Shown piece by piece: positions 24,359 through 33,415 of a stretch of DNA of 64,000 nt. A program made the position numbers and the translations under genes. This DNA is from PHAA01 sp964457945 (lineage in GTDB: Bacteria > Bacillota > Syntrophomonadia > Syntrophomonadales > Syntrophomonadaceae). The notes beneath the pieces were generated by a model that saw only the letters and a program-made list of their open reading frames with translations, was not told the origin of the DNA and searched no databases. The DNA is taken from contig CAYWFX010000001.1 in NCBI GenBank assembly GCA_964457945.1, positions 62,001 to 126,000 on the forward strand, in the 5' to 3' direction. Position 1 is the first letter of the stretch. Every line of letters begins with the position of its first letter.

Positions 24359-24535
24359 CATTTCAGGAAATCCTCCCCCAGACCGTTGAACCGGAGCACT
24401 TCCCGAACCACAGAAAACTGTTCATCCAGCAGTTTCTCCCGGCCCCAGATGGAAAACGAGCGTTCCTTGCGCGACATGGGTTCTTTTAGCAACTATGAAT
24501 TTGCCGTAGGTGAATAACATTTCTGGTGAGATCAT
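24359..24535 (-). pseudogene. Wrecked JetD-like (DUF3322/DUF2220) gene, copy A
   Basis: ATG 24535 after GAAAGGTAATCAT opens MISPEMLFTYGKFI, which is then joined out of phase to MSRKERSFSIWGREKLLDEQ...NGLGEDFLK and a stop at 24361-24359. The first piece is nearly identical in DNA to the start of the locus at 27948, and the RSFSIWGREKLLD segment resembles the RS-x-x-I-F/W-G-x-E-K-x-L element of Wadjet JetD-type proteins as I recall them. Most of the gene is deleted. Between 24536 and 24685 no other gene is visible. Confidence 0.45.
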
Positions 24536-24685
24536 ATGATTACCTTTCTCAACTGCTATGTAAAGTAGGGTGTCATAGAAGCGGGGCATAACATCCAAAT
24601 GCCTCCCTTGACATCCTTTATCTATAAAAATAATCTATTAATACTAAAAAATTATCGGCATTATAAGGCACCTATATGGATAAGA

Positions 24686-24710
24686 GAAAAGACCCCTATT
24701 GAGAGGTCTC
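24686..24710 (-). terminator. Terminator of the two small genes at 24730-25176
   Basis: AGACC (24690-24694) pairs with GGTCT (24704-24708) plus neighbouring bases; read on the minus strand GAGACCTCTCAATAGGGGTCT is followed by TTTTCTCTTATC. It lies 20 bases past the stop of the 24730-24951 gene. Confidence 0.6.
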
Positions 24711-24729
24711 CACCGCCCTGATTAAACCT

Positions 24730-24951
24730 CTATTTCTTCTCCCCGTCTACAATATAACGATGATCTTCATTGTTTTTATCAAGCAATATTTTTCCGTTTT
24801 CAACTTTGGGTTTAACTGCTATTTCATTTAATTTTTTCGATGATAGAGATAGCCCTTTATATTCTTCTTTTTTTGCAAATGCTGGCATTTTATTCCTCTC
24901 CTCTTGAGAACTATTAACAGTGATTTTTTCACAATCAATCTTCTTATCCAT
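24730..24951 (-). CDS. Small uncharacterised protein (73 aa)
   Basis: A polar, lysine-rich 73-residue protein (MDKKIDCEKITVNSSQEERN ... HRYIVDGEKK). ATG 24951 is behind GAAGGTGATATGGT. It lies 24 bases after the gene at 24976, in the same direction, and is followed by a terminator, so the two make a small operon. No conserved domain was recognised; the ribosome site and context are the evidence that it is real. Confidence 0.55.
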   Translation of the reverse strand: MDKKIDCEKITVNSSQEERNKMPAFAKKEEYKGLSLSSKKLNEIAVKPKVENGKILLDKNNEDHRYIVDGEKK

Positions 24952-24975
24952 ACCATATCACCTTCTAAATCGCCT

Positions 24976-25176
24976 CTATTCATCTAGCTCTCTATGCCCA
25001 GTCGCCTCTTCATCCACCCAGTCCTCCTCTATATACACCATCCCGTTTCTACCTTCGACTTTTCTCACCGGCCCAGCTTTAAAAAGCTTACAGGATAATG
25101 GACCATAACAAAACGTCTCAAAGCGGTACTTACGTTTGCCTGGATTCCATTTATCAATAATAATCTCTACCGGCAT
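24976..25176 (-). CDS. Small uncharacterised acidic-tailed protein (66 aa)
   Basis: 66 residues with a beta-like N-terminus (MPVEIIIDKWNPGKRKYRFE) and an acidic tail (YIEEDWVDEEATGHRELDE). The ATG at 25176 has only GGGG eight bases upstream, a moderate ribosome site. First gene of a pair with 24730-24951. Not recognised. Possibly a small accessory protein of the island; could also be a remnant, though the frame is open. Confidence 0.45.
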   Translation of the reverse strand: MPVEIIIDKWNPGKRKYRFETFCYGPLSCKLFKAGPVRKVEGRNGMVYIEEDWVDEEATGHRELDE

Positions 25177-25365
25177 CCGGCATCCCCATATACATGTAGT
25201 GCATTAATTCAGACGATATGGCTTTTTTATGTCTGAGAAAGAATATAAGAAGAATATTAAAAGTTGCTTATATCTTGGATCAAAAACCAAGCAAAATAGA
25301 TTTATAGAAGATAATCGCTTATCATCTTCTGATATAGCTACCGTAAAGCAAATGTTATCCGATCT

Positions 25366-26724
25366 CTATAACTTGCTTTTATTAACTTCATCAATAAAGG
25401 CAGGGCGGTTCTTGAATTCCGTTCTGATCTTGAATATTCTTTGTTCCCACGATTGATGGTCCTTTAAAATATCAATATAAATATCTCTGGCATTTTTTAA
25501 GTAATTTGTTGAAGATCGGTATTTACCTCGATCGCCGTTCTTTATTAAAGAGTAGGCTCTCCTGAGATAGTACTTTATAATCTCATGAGGGAAACTATCC
25601 TTAAGCCGAAGTGCAAACTCATCGAAATCACTTATAATATATCCACCCCACTGATTTTTAGGAGGTTCATTGATTATCTCTAACACTTCGATATTTAAGC
25701 CCTTATCGAGACAAATCCGCATATACTCAGTAAGGTTGTTTTTCTTGGCATCCTCAATAATTTGGGGTTCAATTAGATCCCAATCATCTTTTTTTAGAAA
25801 AGCCTGCATTCTTTGGTATTCCTCAAAGTGCTGCTTGGCTTTTTGACAATTATAAGACAATAGCATTGCATCTTTGGCTTTACTATAGTTTGTATCCTTG
25901 TAATAGACAAATAATCGATCTAAAACCAGCCTGGCATCGCTTTGCTTAGTTAAAGCGATATCAGCCAGTTTTTCAAGCTCTTCTTCATTACCCTGTTCAG
26001 CATAATAATCGAACAAAAATTCATACAAATCACTAAGTCTTCCTTCTCCCCGGGATATTCCATCCTTAGCCGTATCTACAGCTTCGTTATATTGGCCCTT
26101 ACTATGATAGTACTGGGTCAGATCCCAATAATCACTTCCATACTTAAGATTATTTGATCGCTTCTGCAAATAGCTTTGCTCGTCTTGCAAATATTCCTTA
26201 TATATATTGGTAATCAAGTTTTGTTCATATCTCGAAGGCATCTTCTCCAACTTGCTAACCAAGTGCTTCCACTCTGCTTCCGTTTCACACATTTCAAAAA
26301 ACAAATCCATAAGGCCATCTTCAAATCCTGAATTATGCTTATGATATTCAACAAATGCATCATCTAGGAATGATATTTTGGTGTCACTTGAAACATTTCC
26401 GGTTTCAATCAATTGCGTTATGCATTCCAGCCATCCATAAGCGTCATCTTCCTGCTCTTCCGGTCCACCGCCGTATTGATTGAATTCAGATATTATGTCT
26501 TTGGCATTTTCCCAGTATTCCCATAATAACTCATCATTAATGCCCTTCTCTTCATCAGATAGAGGTGCACCTTCGTCATTATTAGTTTCATTATTTCTGC
26601 TATTCAACCACTCCAGTATAAACATTCTTATTTGGGAATCTTTGCTGATTAGGTTGTCAACCAGTTTACATAAGTCTTCCTTCCCAAGCGATTTAATCTT
26701 ATCATTTAATGAAAATTCCTGCAT
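25366..26724 (-). CDS. TPR-like helical-repeat protein
   Basis: 452 residues, almost entirely paired helices (YWDLTQYYHSKGQYNEAVDT, LYEFLFDYYAEQGNEEELEK, RLVLDRLFVYYKDTNYSKAK), i.e. TPR-type repeats from about 150 to 420, after an N-terminal acidic region. The architecture resembles the helical tail of SWIM-zinc-finger-associated proteins, but no SWIM motif is present. ATG 26724 follows AAGGGGG. It lies 33 bases downstream of the hepT gene, in the same direction. Function unknown; likely a protein-interaction scaffold. Confidence 0.65.
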   Translation of the reverse strand: MQEFSLNDKIKSLGKEDLCKLVDNLISKDSQIRMFILEWLNSRNNETNNDEGAPLSDEEKGINDELLWEYWENAKDIISEFNQYGGGPEEQEDDAYGWLECITQLIETGNVSSDTKISFLDDAFVEYHKHNSGFEDGLMDLFFEMCETEAEWKHLVSKLEKMPSRYEQNLITNIYKEYLQDEQSYLQKRSNNLKYGSDYWDLTQYYHSKGQYNEAVDTAKDGISRGEGRLSDLYEFLFDYYAEQGNEEELEKLADIALTKQSDARLVLDRLFVYYKDTNYSKAKDAMLLSYNCQKAKQHFEEYQRMQAFLKKDDWDLIEPQIIEDAKKNNLTEYMRICLDKGLNIEVLEIINEPPKNQWGGYIISDFDEFALRLKDSFPHEIIKYYLRRAYSLIKNGDRGKYRSSTNYLKNARDIYIDILKDHQSWEQRIFKIRTEFKNRPAFIDEVNKSKL

Positions 26725-26756
26725 AATGGGCCCCCTTATGGCAACTACTTACTATT

Positions 26757-27212
26757 TTATTCATCGTCCACCTCTATCAAGTCGTGGACAACCCCTTTGC
26801 CAGCCTTAATATCGACAATAGCTTTTCTAATCCTGTTTTGGTTGTATTCGTTGAAAAATTCATCTTTGGGCATAGAAATCTCATTAAGTAAACACCTAAT
26901 CATCTCAGTCACTATATTCAAAGATTCGCGTGAAGTCTTCCAGATGATTTTCAGATCTACTCGGAAATACTCATGTGCCACTATATTACGCATACTTTTC
27001 ATCTCATACCATGGTATTTCGGGATACTTGTACTGAATATCATCGGGAATGCGTCCGGATGCTTCCTCTATTATCTCGAAGTTTCTAACCACAGCGTCTA
27101 TTGTTAAACTACTCTCCGTGAACTCTTGAAAGCTCATGTTAGAAGTATAGCGCTGTATCTTCTCAATCGAATCCAATATATCATGCAAATATAAACGCGG
27201 ATCACGGGTCAT
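26757..27212 (-). CDS. hepT: HepT-like ribonuclease toxin (DUF86) with C-terminal extension
   Basis: 151 residues. HEPN-fold with the active-site motif RNIVAHEY (R-x4-H-x-Y, about residues 75-82), the RNase site that MntA-type partners block by adenylylation of the tyrosine. The last 35 residues, beyond a usual DUF86 protein, read RIRKAIVDIKAGKGVVHDLI, resembling the C-terminal 'ai-di-aGk-v-hd' motif of RelB/Phd-like antitoxins. Start overlaps the mntA stop by four bases (ATGA), so translation is coupled. Role: growth-arrest toxin, possibly phage defence. Confidence 0.9.
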   Translation of the reverse strand: MTRDPRLYLHDILDSIEKIQRYTSNMSFQEFTESSLTIDAVVRNFEIIEEASGRIPDDIQYKYPEIPWYEMKSMRNIVAHEYFRVDLKIIWKTSRESLNIVTEMIRCLLNEISMPKDEFFNEYNQNRIRKAIVDIKAGKGVVHDLIEVDDE

Positions 27213-27490
27213 ACATACTGCACCTCCCCTATAATCTGCTCCTTTATCATGGGTTTTAAAGCGTCAGGTGTTACCATGTCAATCTTACGTCCGAAAAGCT
27301 CGGCAAGATAATACTGTAAGCGAATAAAATGAAACAGGTCAACGCTTTCACTAAACTCAACCAGAATATCAATGTCGCTGTATTCCGTTTCTTCCCCTCG
27401 GGCGAAGGAGCCAAAAATACCCAGCCTAGAAACCATGTAATCATTACGCAGCTCAGACATGTATTCTCGTATACGCTCAGATGGGTTCAT
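27209..27490 (-). CDS. mntA: MntA-like minimal nucleotidyltransferase antitoxin
   Basis: 93 residues. GSFARGEETEYSDID is the complete G-S-x10-D-x-D motif of minimal nucleotidyltransferases, followed by LVEFSESVDLFHFIRLQYYL and a C-terminal KIDMVTPDALKPMI. In type VII toxin-antitoxin pairs this enzyme transfers AMP to the tyrosine of the HepT active site. ATG 27490 follows GGAAGGGAGGAACGGGT, a very strong ribosome site, as expected for the antitoxin-first order. Forms an operon with hepT. Confidence 0.92.
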   Translation of the reverse strand: MNPSERIREYMSELRNDYMVSRLGIFGSFARGEETEYSDIDILVEFSESVDLFHFIRLQYYLAELFGRKIDMVTPDALKPMIKEQIIGEVQYV

Positions 27491-27570
27491 ACCCGTTCCT
27501 CCCTTCCATATTACCCCTATTTTAAGTCTAGAGTTTCACTACCTCAAGATCAGTACATTCTGTAAACTAT

Positions 27571-27948
27571 TTACCTTCGAGAAACTCTAAATCTCTCATG
27601 GAAGCACATTGAATATCGGCTCAGTTCTTCCACAACATAGTGATGTTTCTTATATAATTCCGGCCGCTGAAGATATTGTGGAAATATTCAAACATGGATT
27701 GAGCCGCCGTATGCTCTCCATGTACTCAGCGTAGTCCTCCCGTGGCTTGATGATACGGTATTTATTGAAAAGAGATGGTATTGCTTCCATTGCCCCCCGA
27801 TAGCCTTAACCGGACTCAACAACCCGCTCTCAATCATTTCTTCTATCCCACTATGAAAAAGCAGATAATCCCCTTCCTTGGTGATTTTCTGCAGCTCGGT
27901 TTCTGTTATGAATTTGCCGTAGGCAAATAGCTTTTCTGATGGGATCAT
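27571..27948 (-). pseudogene. Wrecked JetD-like (DUF3322/DUF2220) gene, copy B
   Basis: ATG 27948, after GAAAGGTGATCAT, opens MIPSEKLFAYGKFITETELQ...GDYLLFHSGIEEMI (frame 1). From about 27800 the coding sense continues in another frame (AIPSLFNKYRIIKPREDYAE, ESIRRLNPCLNIS) and then in a third (ELYKKHHYVVEELSRY, stop at 27573-27571). Two frameshifts and loss of the C-terminal half make this a pseudogene. Its first 70 bases closely match copy A at 24535, so both derive from one gene by duplication or by two insertions. Confidence 0.5.
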
Positions 27949-28039
27949 ATGATCACCTTTCCAACATGGTTTGTAACATCATAATTAGGTGTTTGTTTAC
28001 TGGAAGCGGATGTTAAGTAAACCATAACATCTGGATTAA

Positions 28040-28759
28040 TTAACGAATCAACCTTTCTGGTCTGGCATCCCAGGTAGTTCCTAGCAGAGTTCGACCATTC
28101 TTTTTCTTATTGACTCCACCCCACTGTTTGAAATAAAACAATACTTTCTGACGTTCACATTCCTCTTTGATGTCCAAAACCCAATTTGTTTCCATATCCC
28201 TGGCCTTAGGCCCACTTTCCCCCCCGACAATTGCCCAGTCTATGCCTTTGAAATTTATATTATTAACTGGGTCAATCAGGGGTTCAAACGAAATAAACCG
28301 GACTGCTGCCGGAACAGTTCTGAGATCATCGATTCTAGATTTATATTCGCCACTTTCAACGGTAACTCCTTGCCAAATATTACTTGTCCAGCACAGCTTA
28401 TCACCCAAGTCAGCCAAACGTTCTGATCTTTTGGTTAGTATCTGAAATGTATGCCATGATGCTTTGTTCATAACCTCAAATACCTTCATAATAAACTCAT
28501 TAGGAATTTGCTCGTGAAACAAATCAGACATTGAATTAACAAATATGAAAGACGGCTTGCGGATTTTTAACGGATCATCCAGGCAGTATTCATGTAAAGT
28601 AACATCAAAGCCGTTTCGATACTTCTGGCTACCCATCAATTTCAATCTGTTAGCCATTTTTAAAGCATAACAGTTCTGGCAGCCACTTGATATCTTCGTG
28701 CAACCGGTTACCGGATTCCAGGTACATTCTGTCCATTCAATTTTTGATTTCATTACCAC
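28040..28759 (-). CDS. DUF5131 / phage Gp37-Gp68 family protein (three-Cys-motif protein)
   Basis: 239 residues. The N-terminal signature KIEWTECTWNPVTGC...SGCQNCYALKMA carries the three-cysteine motif that defines the family; FVNSMSDLFHEQIP, WQGVTVESGEY and WAIVGGESGPKARDM are further conserved blocks of this radical-SAM-like fold. Start is taken at GTG 28759, eight bases after GAGGGG; ATG 28753 is the alternative. It follows tcmP by 31 bases. The pair is recurrent in mobile and defence regions; activity is unknown. Confidence 0.88.
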   Translation of the reverse strand: MVMKSKIEWTECTWNPVTGCTKISSGCQNCYALKMANRLKLMGSQKYRNGFDVTLHEYCLDDPLKIRKPSFIFVNSMSDLFHEQIPNEFIMKVFEVMNKASWHTFQILTKRSERLADLGDKLCWTSNIWQGVTVESGEYKSRIDDLRTVPAAVRFISFEPLIDPVNNINFKGIDWAIVGGESGPKARDMETNWVLDIKEECERQKVLFYFKQWGGVNKKKNGRTLLGTTWDARPERLIR

Positions 28760-28790
28760 AAAAATAACCCCTCATACAAATATCTAGTTA

Positions 28791-29609
28791 TTATAAACTA
28801 TTTGAATGTGTAAGAATATGATTTGCTGCCTTCAACGATAATTCAATGGCTTTTTTATTCTGATTACTTACTGCAAAACACAGTAAGAATAATGGAGAAT
28901 TATTAATAGGATTTCTTAAAATCAATGGATTATCAGAAACTCCGGGAAAGACGGTTTTAAGTCTTTTTACTATATATTTGCTGATATTATTTATTGATAC
29001 TCTTTCAACATCGACCGGTTCTCCGAATAAAGCCATTTGCGGTGATTCAAAATACATTTCCGTTTCCCATTCTGTAGTTCCCAATAAACTCGTTATGGTA
29101 TCCTTAGTCTTTTTCTCAATTTTACCATCCCTACGCAAATTACGAGTCAATGCAGATAATGGAAATAGATACCACACATCAAATGCTTTAGTCTGTGCAA
29201 TTGTTTTTAGGGAATCCCATTTTAACTCCATTGCATATGGATCTAAAAATATAACTCCACGCCAGTAGCTTTTATACCATGACACAGAGTTAATTCTACT
29301 TAGTAATTCATTGCAATCACCGGCAATGATATCAATGTTGTTTTCACCTTTGTTTTTGGTTGCTTCATTAAGCTTAGTTACATTCTCATCGAGTTTCTCA
29401 ATAAAAAGATACCTATCAAACGGATAATCTAAAGCTCTTAACGCTGAACCAATTGTTGGTCCGATATTTTTGACTTCGAATTCCCCTTCTCCGGCAAAAG
29501 CATCTATGTAGCATAATTTGAACTTATTCTTCATCGCGGTTACATAGAAATTCAAATACTTTTCTATGACGTCAAGTTTAATTAGAGTCCAAGGTCCACC
29601 ATAAGCCAT
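28791..29609 (-). CDS. tcmP: TcmP, three-Cys-motif partner protein
   Basis: 272 residues. Typical TcmP opening GGPWTLIKLDVIEKYLNFYV, then LCYIDAFAGEGEF, the methyltransferase-like DAFAGxG loop, LFIEKLDENVTKL, and FLDPYAMELKWDSL. The Rossmann-type layout suggests an SAM-dependent methyltransferase-like enzyme, but no activity is established. ATG 29609 is chosen because AAGGGAG lies eight to nine bases upstream; ATG 29618 overlaps the ribosome site. Upstream of the DUF5131 gene in one operon. Confidence 0.88.
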   Translation of the reverse strand: MAYGGPWTLIKLDVIEKYLNFYVTAMKNKFKLCYIDAFAGEGEFEVKNIGPTIGSALRALDYPFDRYLFIEKLDENVTKLNEATKNKGENNIDIIAGDCNELLSRINSVSWYKSYWRGVIFLDPYAMELKWDSLKTIAQTKAFDVWYLFPLSALTRNLRRDGKIEKKTKDTITSLLGTTEWETEMYFESPQMALFGEPVDVERVSINNISKYIVKRLKTVFPGVSDNPLILRNPINNSPLFLLCFAVSNQNKKAIELSLKAANHILTHSNSL

Positions 29610-29731
29610 GGTCTTCATCTCCCTTAAAACTATAATTCACAAAGAACATATGTTCTTAGTTTAATTATAGTTCAAACACCATATTATGGCAATCTGATAA
29701 GTTGAGGTAAATCTCAATTCATAACAGAAAT

Positions 29732-32700
29732 TTACATGTCTTTGGTTACTTTTCCACAACCAGGGCCACTTATAATACTACGGCCACCAGTTTGGGGGAT
29801 TACTTGGATTTGGACGCTAATTCGCTCCTTAAGAGCAGGAACATGTGAAATAACCCCTATTACTTTTCCATCTTGATGCAGCCCCGCCAAGGTCTCCAGT
29901 GCAGTGTCTAAGGCATATTCATCAAGGCTCCCAAAGCCTTCATCAAGGAAAAAGGAATCAATGCGAACATTGTGGCTGGCCATGTGCGAAAGTCCCAGTG
30001 CCAGCGCCAGGCTAACTATAAAGCTCTCGCCTCCAGACAGGTTTTTTGTTGATCTAATTTCGCCAGCTTGGTAATTATCTATAACATTTAGTTCAAGAAG
30101 CTCATATTTATCGGTTGCTAGAAGGTAACGATCGGTCATTTGTACTAGTTGTCGATTTGCATAAGAGACCATCGTTTGAAAAGTGAGGCCTTGAGCAAAA
30201 TTGCGATATTTCTTTCCGTCAGCTGAACCTATAAGGTCATGCAGAATATTCCATCGCGCGAGCTCTTTAGCTTGAGAATCGATATTTTTCATCACTTCTT
30301 TTCGACTAAGGCGTGCTTGTTCATCTTCATCCAAACGTATCTTGACCGCGCCGATTTCTTGTTGGATATTCCCTATACTTGCTTCAAATGAAAACAAATT
30401 CTTCTGTAATTCATCATGCGGTTGATCAGTGATTTTTTTCTCATGTTCACTTTTTAGTGTCCCAGTTTTATCTTGTACAAGTGTTGAAATTTCCAGTTGT
30501 TCATTCCTCAAAATTTCAGCGGTATTTGTTAATTTAATAAATTCCTGGTCATCCAAGCATGAATCCAGATAATCGGCTTCCTGTGAAAATCCTGACTGGG
30601 TAAGGCGCGTGACTAGAGCTTGTTCCATTTGAGCTAAATCCTTGGCTCTTGCTTGTGTTGATAACCTTAATTTATCGGTTCTCTCCTTGAGGCTATTTAG
30701 GTCCAGTTCGGCATTCCGAAGATAATCACTTGTTTTCTCTAATTCCTTTTCAGCATATTGCACAGCATCAACCAGGCGTTTTTCTTCATCATCCGGGTTT
30801 TTATCATCAAAGAGCCCTCGCCGCTCCAAATATACTTTGTTTAGTTCAGCCTGCAAAATATCGAGGTCATGGAGCTTAAGCTGCAATTCCTCATCTACTT
30901 TATTGCTGAGCGTTTGCTTTTTAACCAGTTCAAATTCACTAGCGTTTATCAATTTATCTTGGGCTACTTTTTCAGCCTGTTTTGTTTGCCATTTATTACG
31001 CCTATCGGTGAGGTTGTTTAAATAATAATCCAAATTGGTGATTGAAAGATCATCTATACCATATTGCTCAACTTGGAAAAGAGTTTGGTTATGGGCTTGA
31101 GCATATTGTTGTTCCAAGGATGCACATTGCTTTCCCAAAAGTTTATATTCGTTTTGGGCTATCTTTAAATCATGACGACACCTATCAAGTCTTTTCTCAG
31201 AATCAATAAGTGATTTATTAAGAATCTCTAATTCTTTCAAAGATTGTTTTTCTTCTTTCAGTTTTTGCTCAACTTCAGATATTAATAATGAGAATCTGGA
31301 AATACGAATCTGGACATCCTTTATTTCCTTATTTATAATATCCGGTAGGACTCCATCCATCCCATTATGATTCAACTGCTCAAGATAATCGGCGCTCATT
31401 TTCCCTTCGTCGACTAAAGTTAATTTAAAAGCCTCCTGATTACTTTTTAACTGTTCCAGGTCTTTGGTCATTTCAGCGTGTTTCACCTTCAAATCAGCTG
31501 ACTTTTTCGCCAGGAGTTTGAGTTCCCCTCTGGCTTTATTGAGGGAAATCTCTGTTTCGTTAGCCAAGGGTATATTCCCCTGGGCAAACGGATGGTGAAT
31601 CGAACCGCATAAAGGGCAGGGCCTGCCGTCTTCTAAATAAGCCCGCTGTTCTTCCAAGTTTTGAATGCGTTTCAATAAATCCAACTGTATTTCAAGATGA
31701 CTGATTTCTCTTTCAACCTGCAATTGTTCTCTTTCACATAATTGGATTTCTTCCTTTAAATTTAATTGCTCCGCATTAACCTTGTTTTGCTGAATTATCG
31801 TTTCGTGTAGGGATTTCTCAGTATCGTTTATTTTCTTCTGGCTCTGATGGAGTTGTTCCAAAATATTATAACGTTTTTTCAGATAATCCAACTCATAGCG
31901 CCAATCTTCGATTTCACGTCCTTCAAGTAATGCTTTAATAGCTTCAATAATTGACTGATGCTTTTTAGTTGATTCTTGTGTTTGAATAACAATTCCACTG
32001 TAAGTTGAATTGAGCTTAGCTAACACTGCTTCGGATTTAAGGATAAGCTCAGAAAACGTTATTAATTTACCACTGGCTTCTTTAGATTGAGTGTCTAATC
32101 CCTTTAAGGTATTGAAATTCTGTTTAATGGCGGCCAGGTTCTCAATTAACTGCGAATCAATGGCATTATTATTTAGGTATAATTGAATCTCATCCAGTTT
32201 CGTCCGGAATTGTTCAAGTGATATTTCAATGTCTAAAATACTATTTAAAGACTCCTGGAATACTTTTTTCGATTCATCTATGTCGTTCTCCGAAACCTTG
32301 ACCTGCTTGCGTTTGTGTTCTATATGGATATCCAACTCCCGGACGGACTTAATAACAGACATTTCCTGCATCTGTTTAAGTTGAGCAGCAGCCAGCATGT
32401 CCTGGGCAGATTTATGGGAGCTTAAAATATTTATTAATGTTTCTTCAGCTGCCGGCAATGCATCTTGGTTGTTAGTAAGTTCAACCAGTTCCCGATTCTG
32501 TTCATCCCGCTTGCCGGTAATTTTTACATAATCCCCTTCAAGTTCTTTAACTTTACGGGCTTTATCCAGCCTTTGTAAATTTGGTTTGAATACCTCAACC
32601 CGTTGCTCAAGCTCCATACTTCTTTCTTTTAATTTATTAAGATCCTGTTCTAACAAAGCTATCCCCTCTAGCCACAGGAGGGCTTTTCTTGTGTTATCTC

Positions 32701-33415
32701 TCTTATCTATAAGTTGGGGCTCCATGGCAACTTTTTCTTCAAGACTAGAGCGCAGTTCTTGTCTGGCCTCTTCGGTTAGTAATCTGATTCCGGCTGCATC
32801 CTCCTTAAGCTTTTCCAGTTTTCTTGATTCTTCCGCTCTGCGCTCATGAACTTTTATAGAGATACGGCTATAAATCTCGGTACCAGTAATTTGTTCCAGA
32901 ATAGGAGCCCGTTCGTTAGATGGAGCCTGGAGAAATGCAGCAAATCCTCCCTGGGCCAATAGCATGGAACGGGTAAATCGTTCATAATCCATACCGGTTA
33001 AGATCTCTATTCTTTCCCCTACCTCACGCAGCCTGGACTCTATGATTTCACCGGTATCTGCATGGGAAAGTTCATGCCGGGGCGTTTGCAGCTCACCGTC
33101 CGCCTTATTGCGAGCCCTATGCTGACTCCACTGGCAGCGATAACGGCCGGCCTGAGTTTCGAAACAGACTTCTGCTAAGCACTCTCCTGTCAGGCGGGAC
33201 ATTAATTCATTAGTACTCTTGGTAACTCTATTAAGACGGGGAGTTCGACCATAGAGGGCTAAACAAATGGCATCAAGAATAGTTGTCTTGCCAGCTCCGG
33301 TAGGGCCTATAATAGCGAAAATTCCATCGGATGTATAAGCTGGATGTGTGAAATCTATATTCCAAAGACCCACCAGGGAGTTTAAGTTCTTAAATCGAAC
33401 ATTAAGTATCCTCAT
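29732..33415 (-). CDS. sbcC: Exonuclease SbcC, ATPase subunit
   Basis: 1227 residues. N-terminal ABC half with Walker A GPTGAGKTTILDAICLALYG (about 35-55), long antiparallel coiled coils, a zinc hook CPLC near residue 598, and C-terminal signature LSGGESFIVSLALAL with Walker B FFLDEGFGSLDE. Together with SbcD it forms the SbcCD nuclease that opens DNA hairpins and trims blocked ends. ATG 33415 overlaps the sbcD stop by four bases and has GGGAGG seven bases upstream. All ATPase motifs are intact, although the partner gene is frameshifted. Confidence 0.97.
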   Translation of the reverse strand: MRILNVRFKNLNSLVGLWNIDFTHPAYTSDGIFAIIGPTGAGKTTILDAICLALYGRTPRLNRVTKSTNELMSRLTGECLAEVCFETQAGRYRCQWSQHRARNKADGELQTPRHELSHADTGEIIESRLREVGERIEILTGMDYERFTRSMLLAQGGFAAFLQAPSNERAPILEQITGTEIYSRISIKVHERRAEESRKLEKLKEDAAGIRLLTEEARQELRSSLEEKVAMEPQLIDKRDNTRKALLWLEGIALLEQDLNKLKERSMELEQRVEVFKPNLQRLDKARKVKELEGDYVKITGKRDEQNRELVELTNNQDALPAAEETLINILSSHKSAQDMLAAAQLKQMQEMSVIKSVRELDIHIEHKRKQVKVSENDIDESKKVFQESLNSILDIEISLEQFRTKLDEIQLYLNNNAIDSQLIENLAAIKQNFNTLKGLDTQSKEASGKLITFSELILKSEAVLAKLNSTYSGIVIQTQESTKKHQSIIEAIKALLEGREIEDWRYELDYLKKRYNILEQLHQSQKKINDTEKSLHETIIQQNKVNAEQLNLKEEIQLCEREQLQVEREISHLEIQLDLLKRIQNLEEQRAYLEDGRPCPLCGSIHHPFAQGNIPLANETEISLNKARGELKLLAKKSADLKVKHAEMTKDLEQLKSNQEAFKLTLVDEGKMSADYLEQLNHNGMDGVLPDIINKEIKDVQIRISRFSLLISEVEQKLKEEKQSLKELEILNKSLIDSEKRLDRCRHDLKIAQNEYKLLGKQCASLEQQYAQAHNQTLFQVEQYGIDDLSITNLDYYLNNLTDRRNKWQTKQAEKVAQDKLINASEFELVKKQTLSNKVDEELQLKLHDLDILQAELNKVYLERRGLFDDKNPDDEEKRLVDAVQYAEKELEKTSDYLRNAELDLNSLKERTDKLRLSTQARAKDLAQMEQALVTRLTQSGFSQEADYLDSCLDDQEFIKLTNTAEILRNEQLEISTLVQDKTGTLKSEHEKKITDQPHDELQKNLFSFEASIGNIQQEIGAVKIRLDEDEQARLSRKEVMKNIDSQAKELARWNILHDLIGSADGKKYRNFAQGLTFQTMVSYANRQLVQMTDRYLLATDKYELLELNVIDNYQAGEIRSTKNLSGGESFIVSLALALGLSHMASHNVRIDSFFLDEGFGSLDEYALDTALETLAGLHQDGKVIGVISHVPALKERISVQIQVIPQTGGRSIISGPGCGKVTKDM

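Noticed and set aside
25229..25456. 75-codon + strand frame starting MSEKEYKKNIKSC
   Set aside because: Overlaps the end of the TPR-like gene on the other strand and lacks a ribosome site; its first 40 codons look protein-like but are not enough to call a gene.
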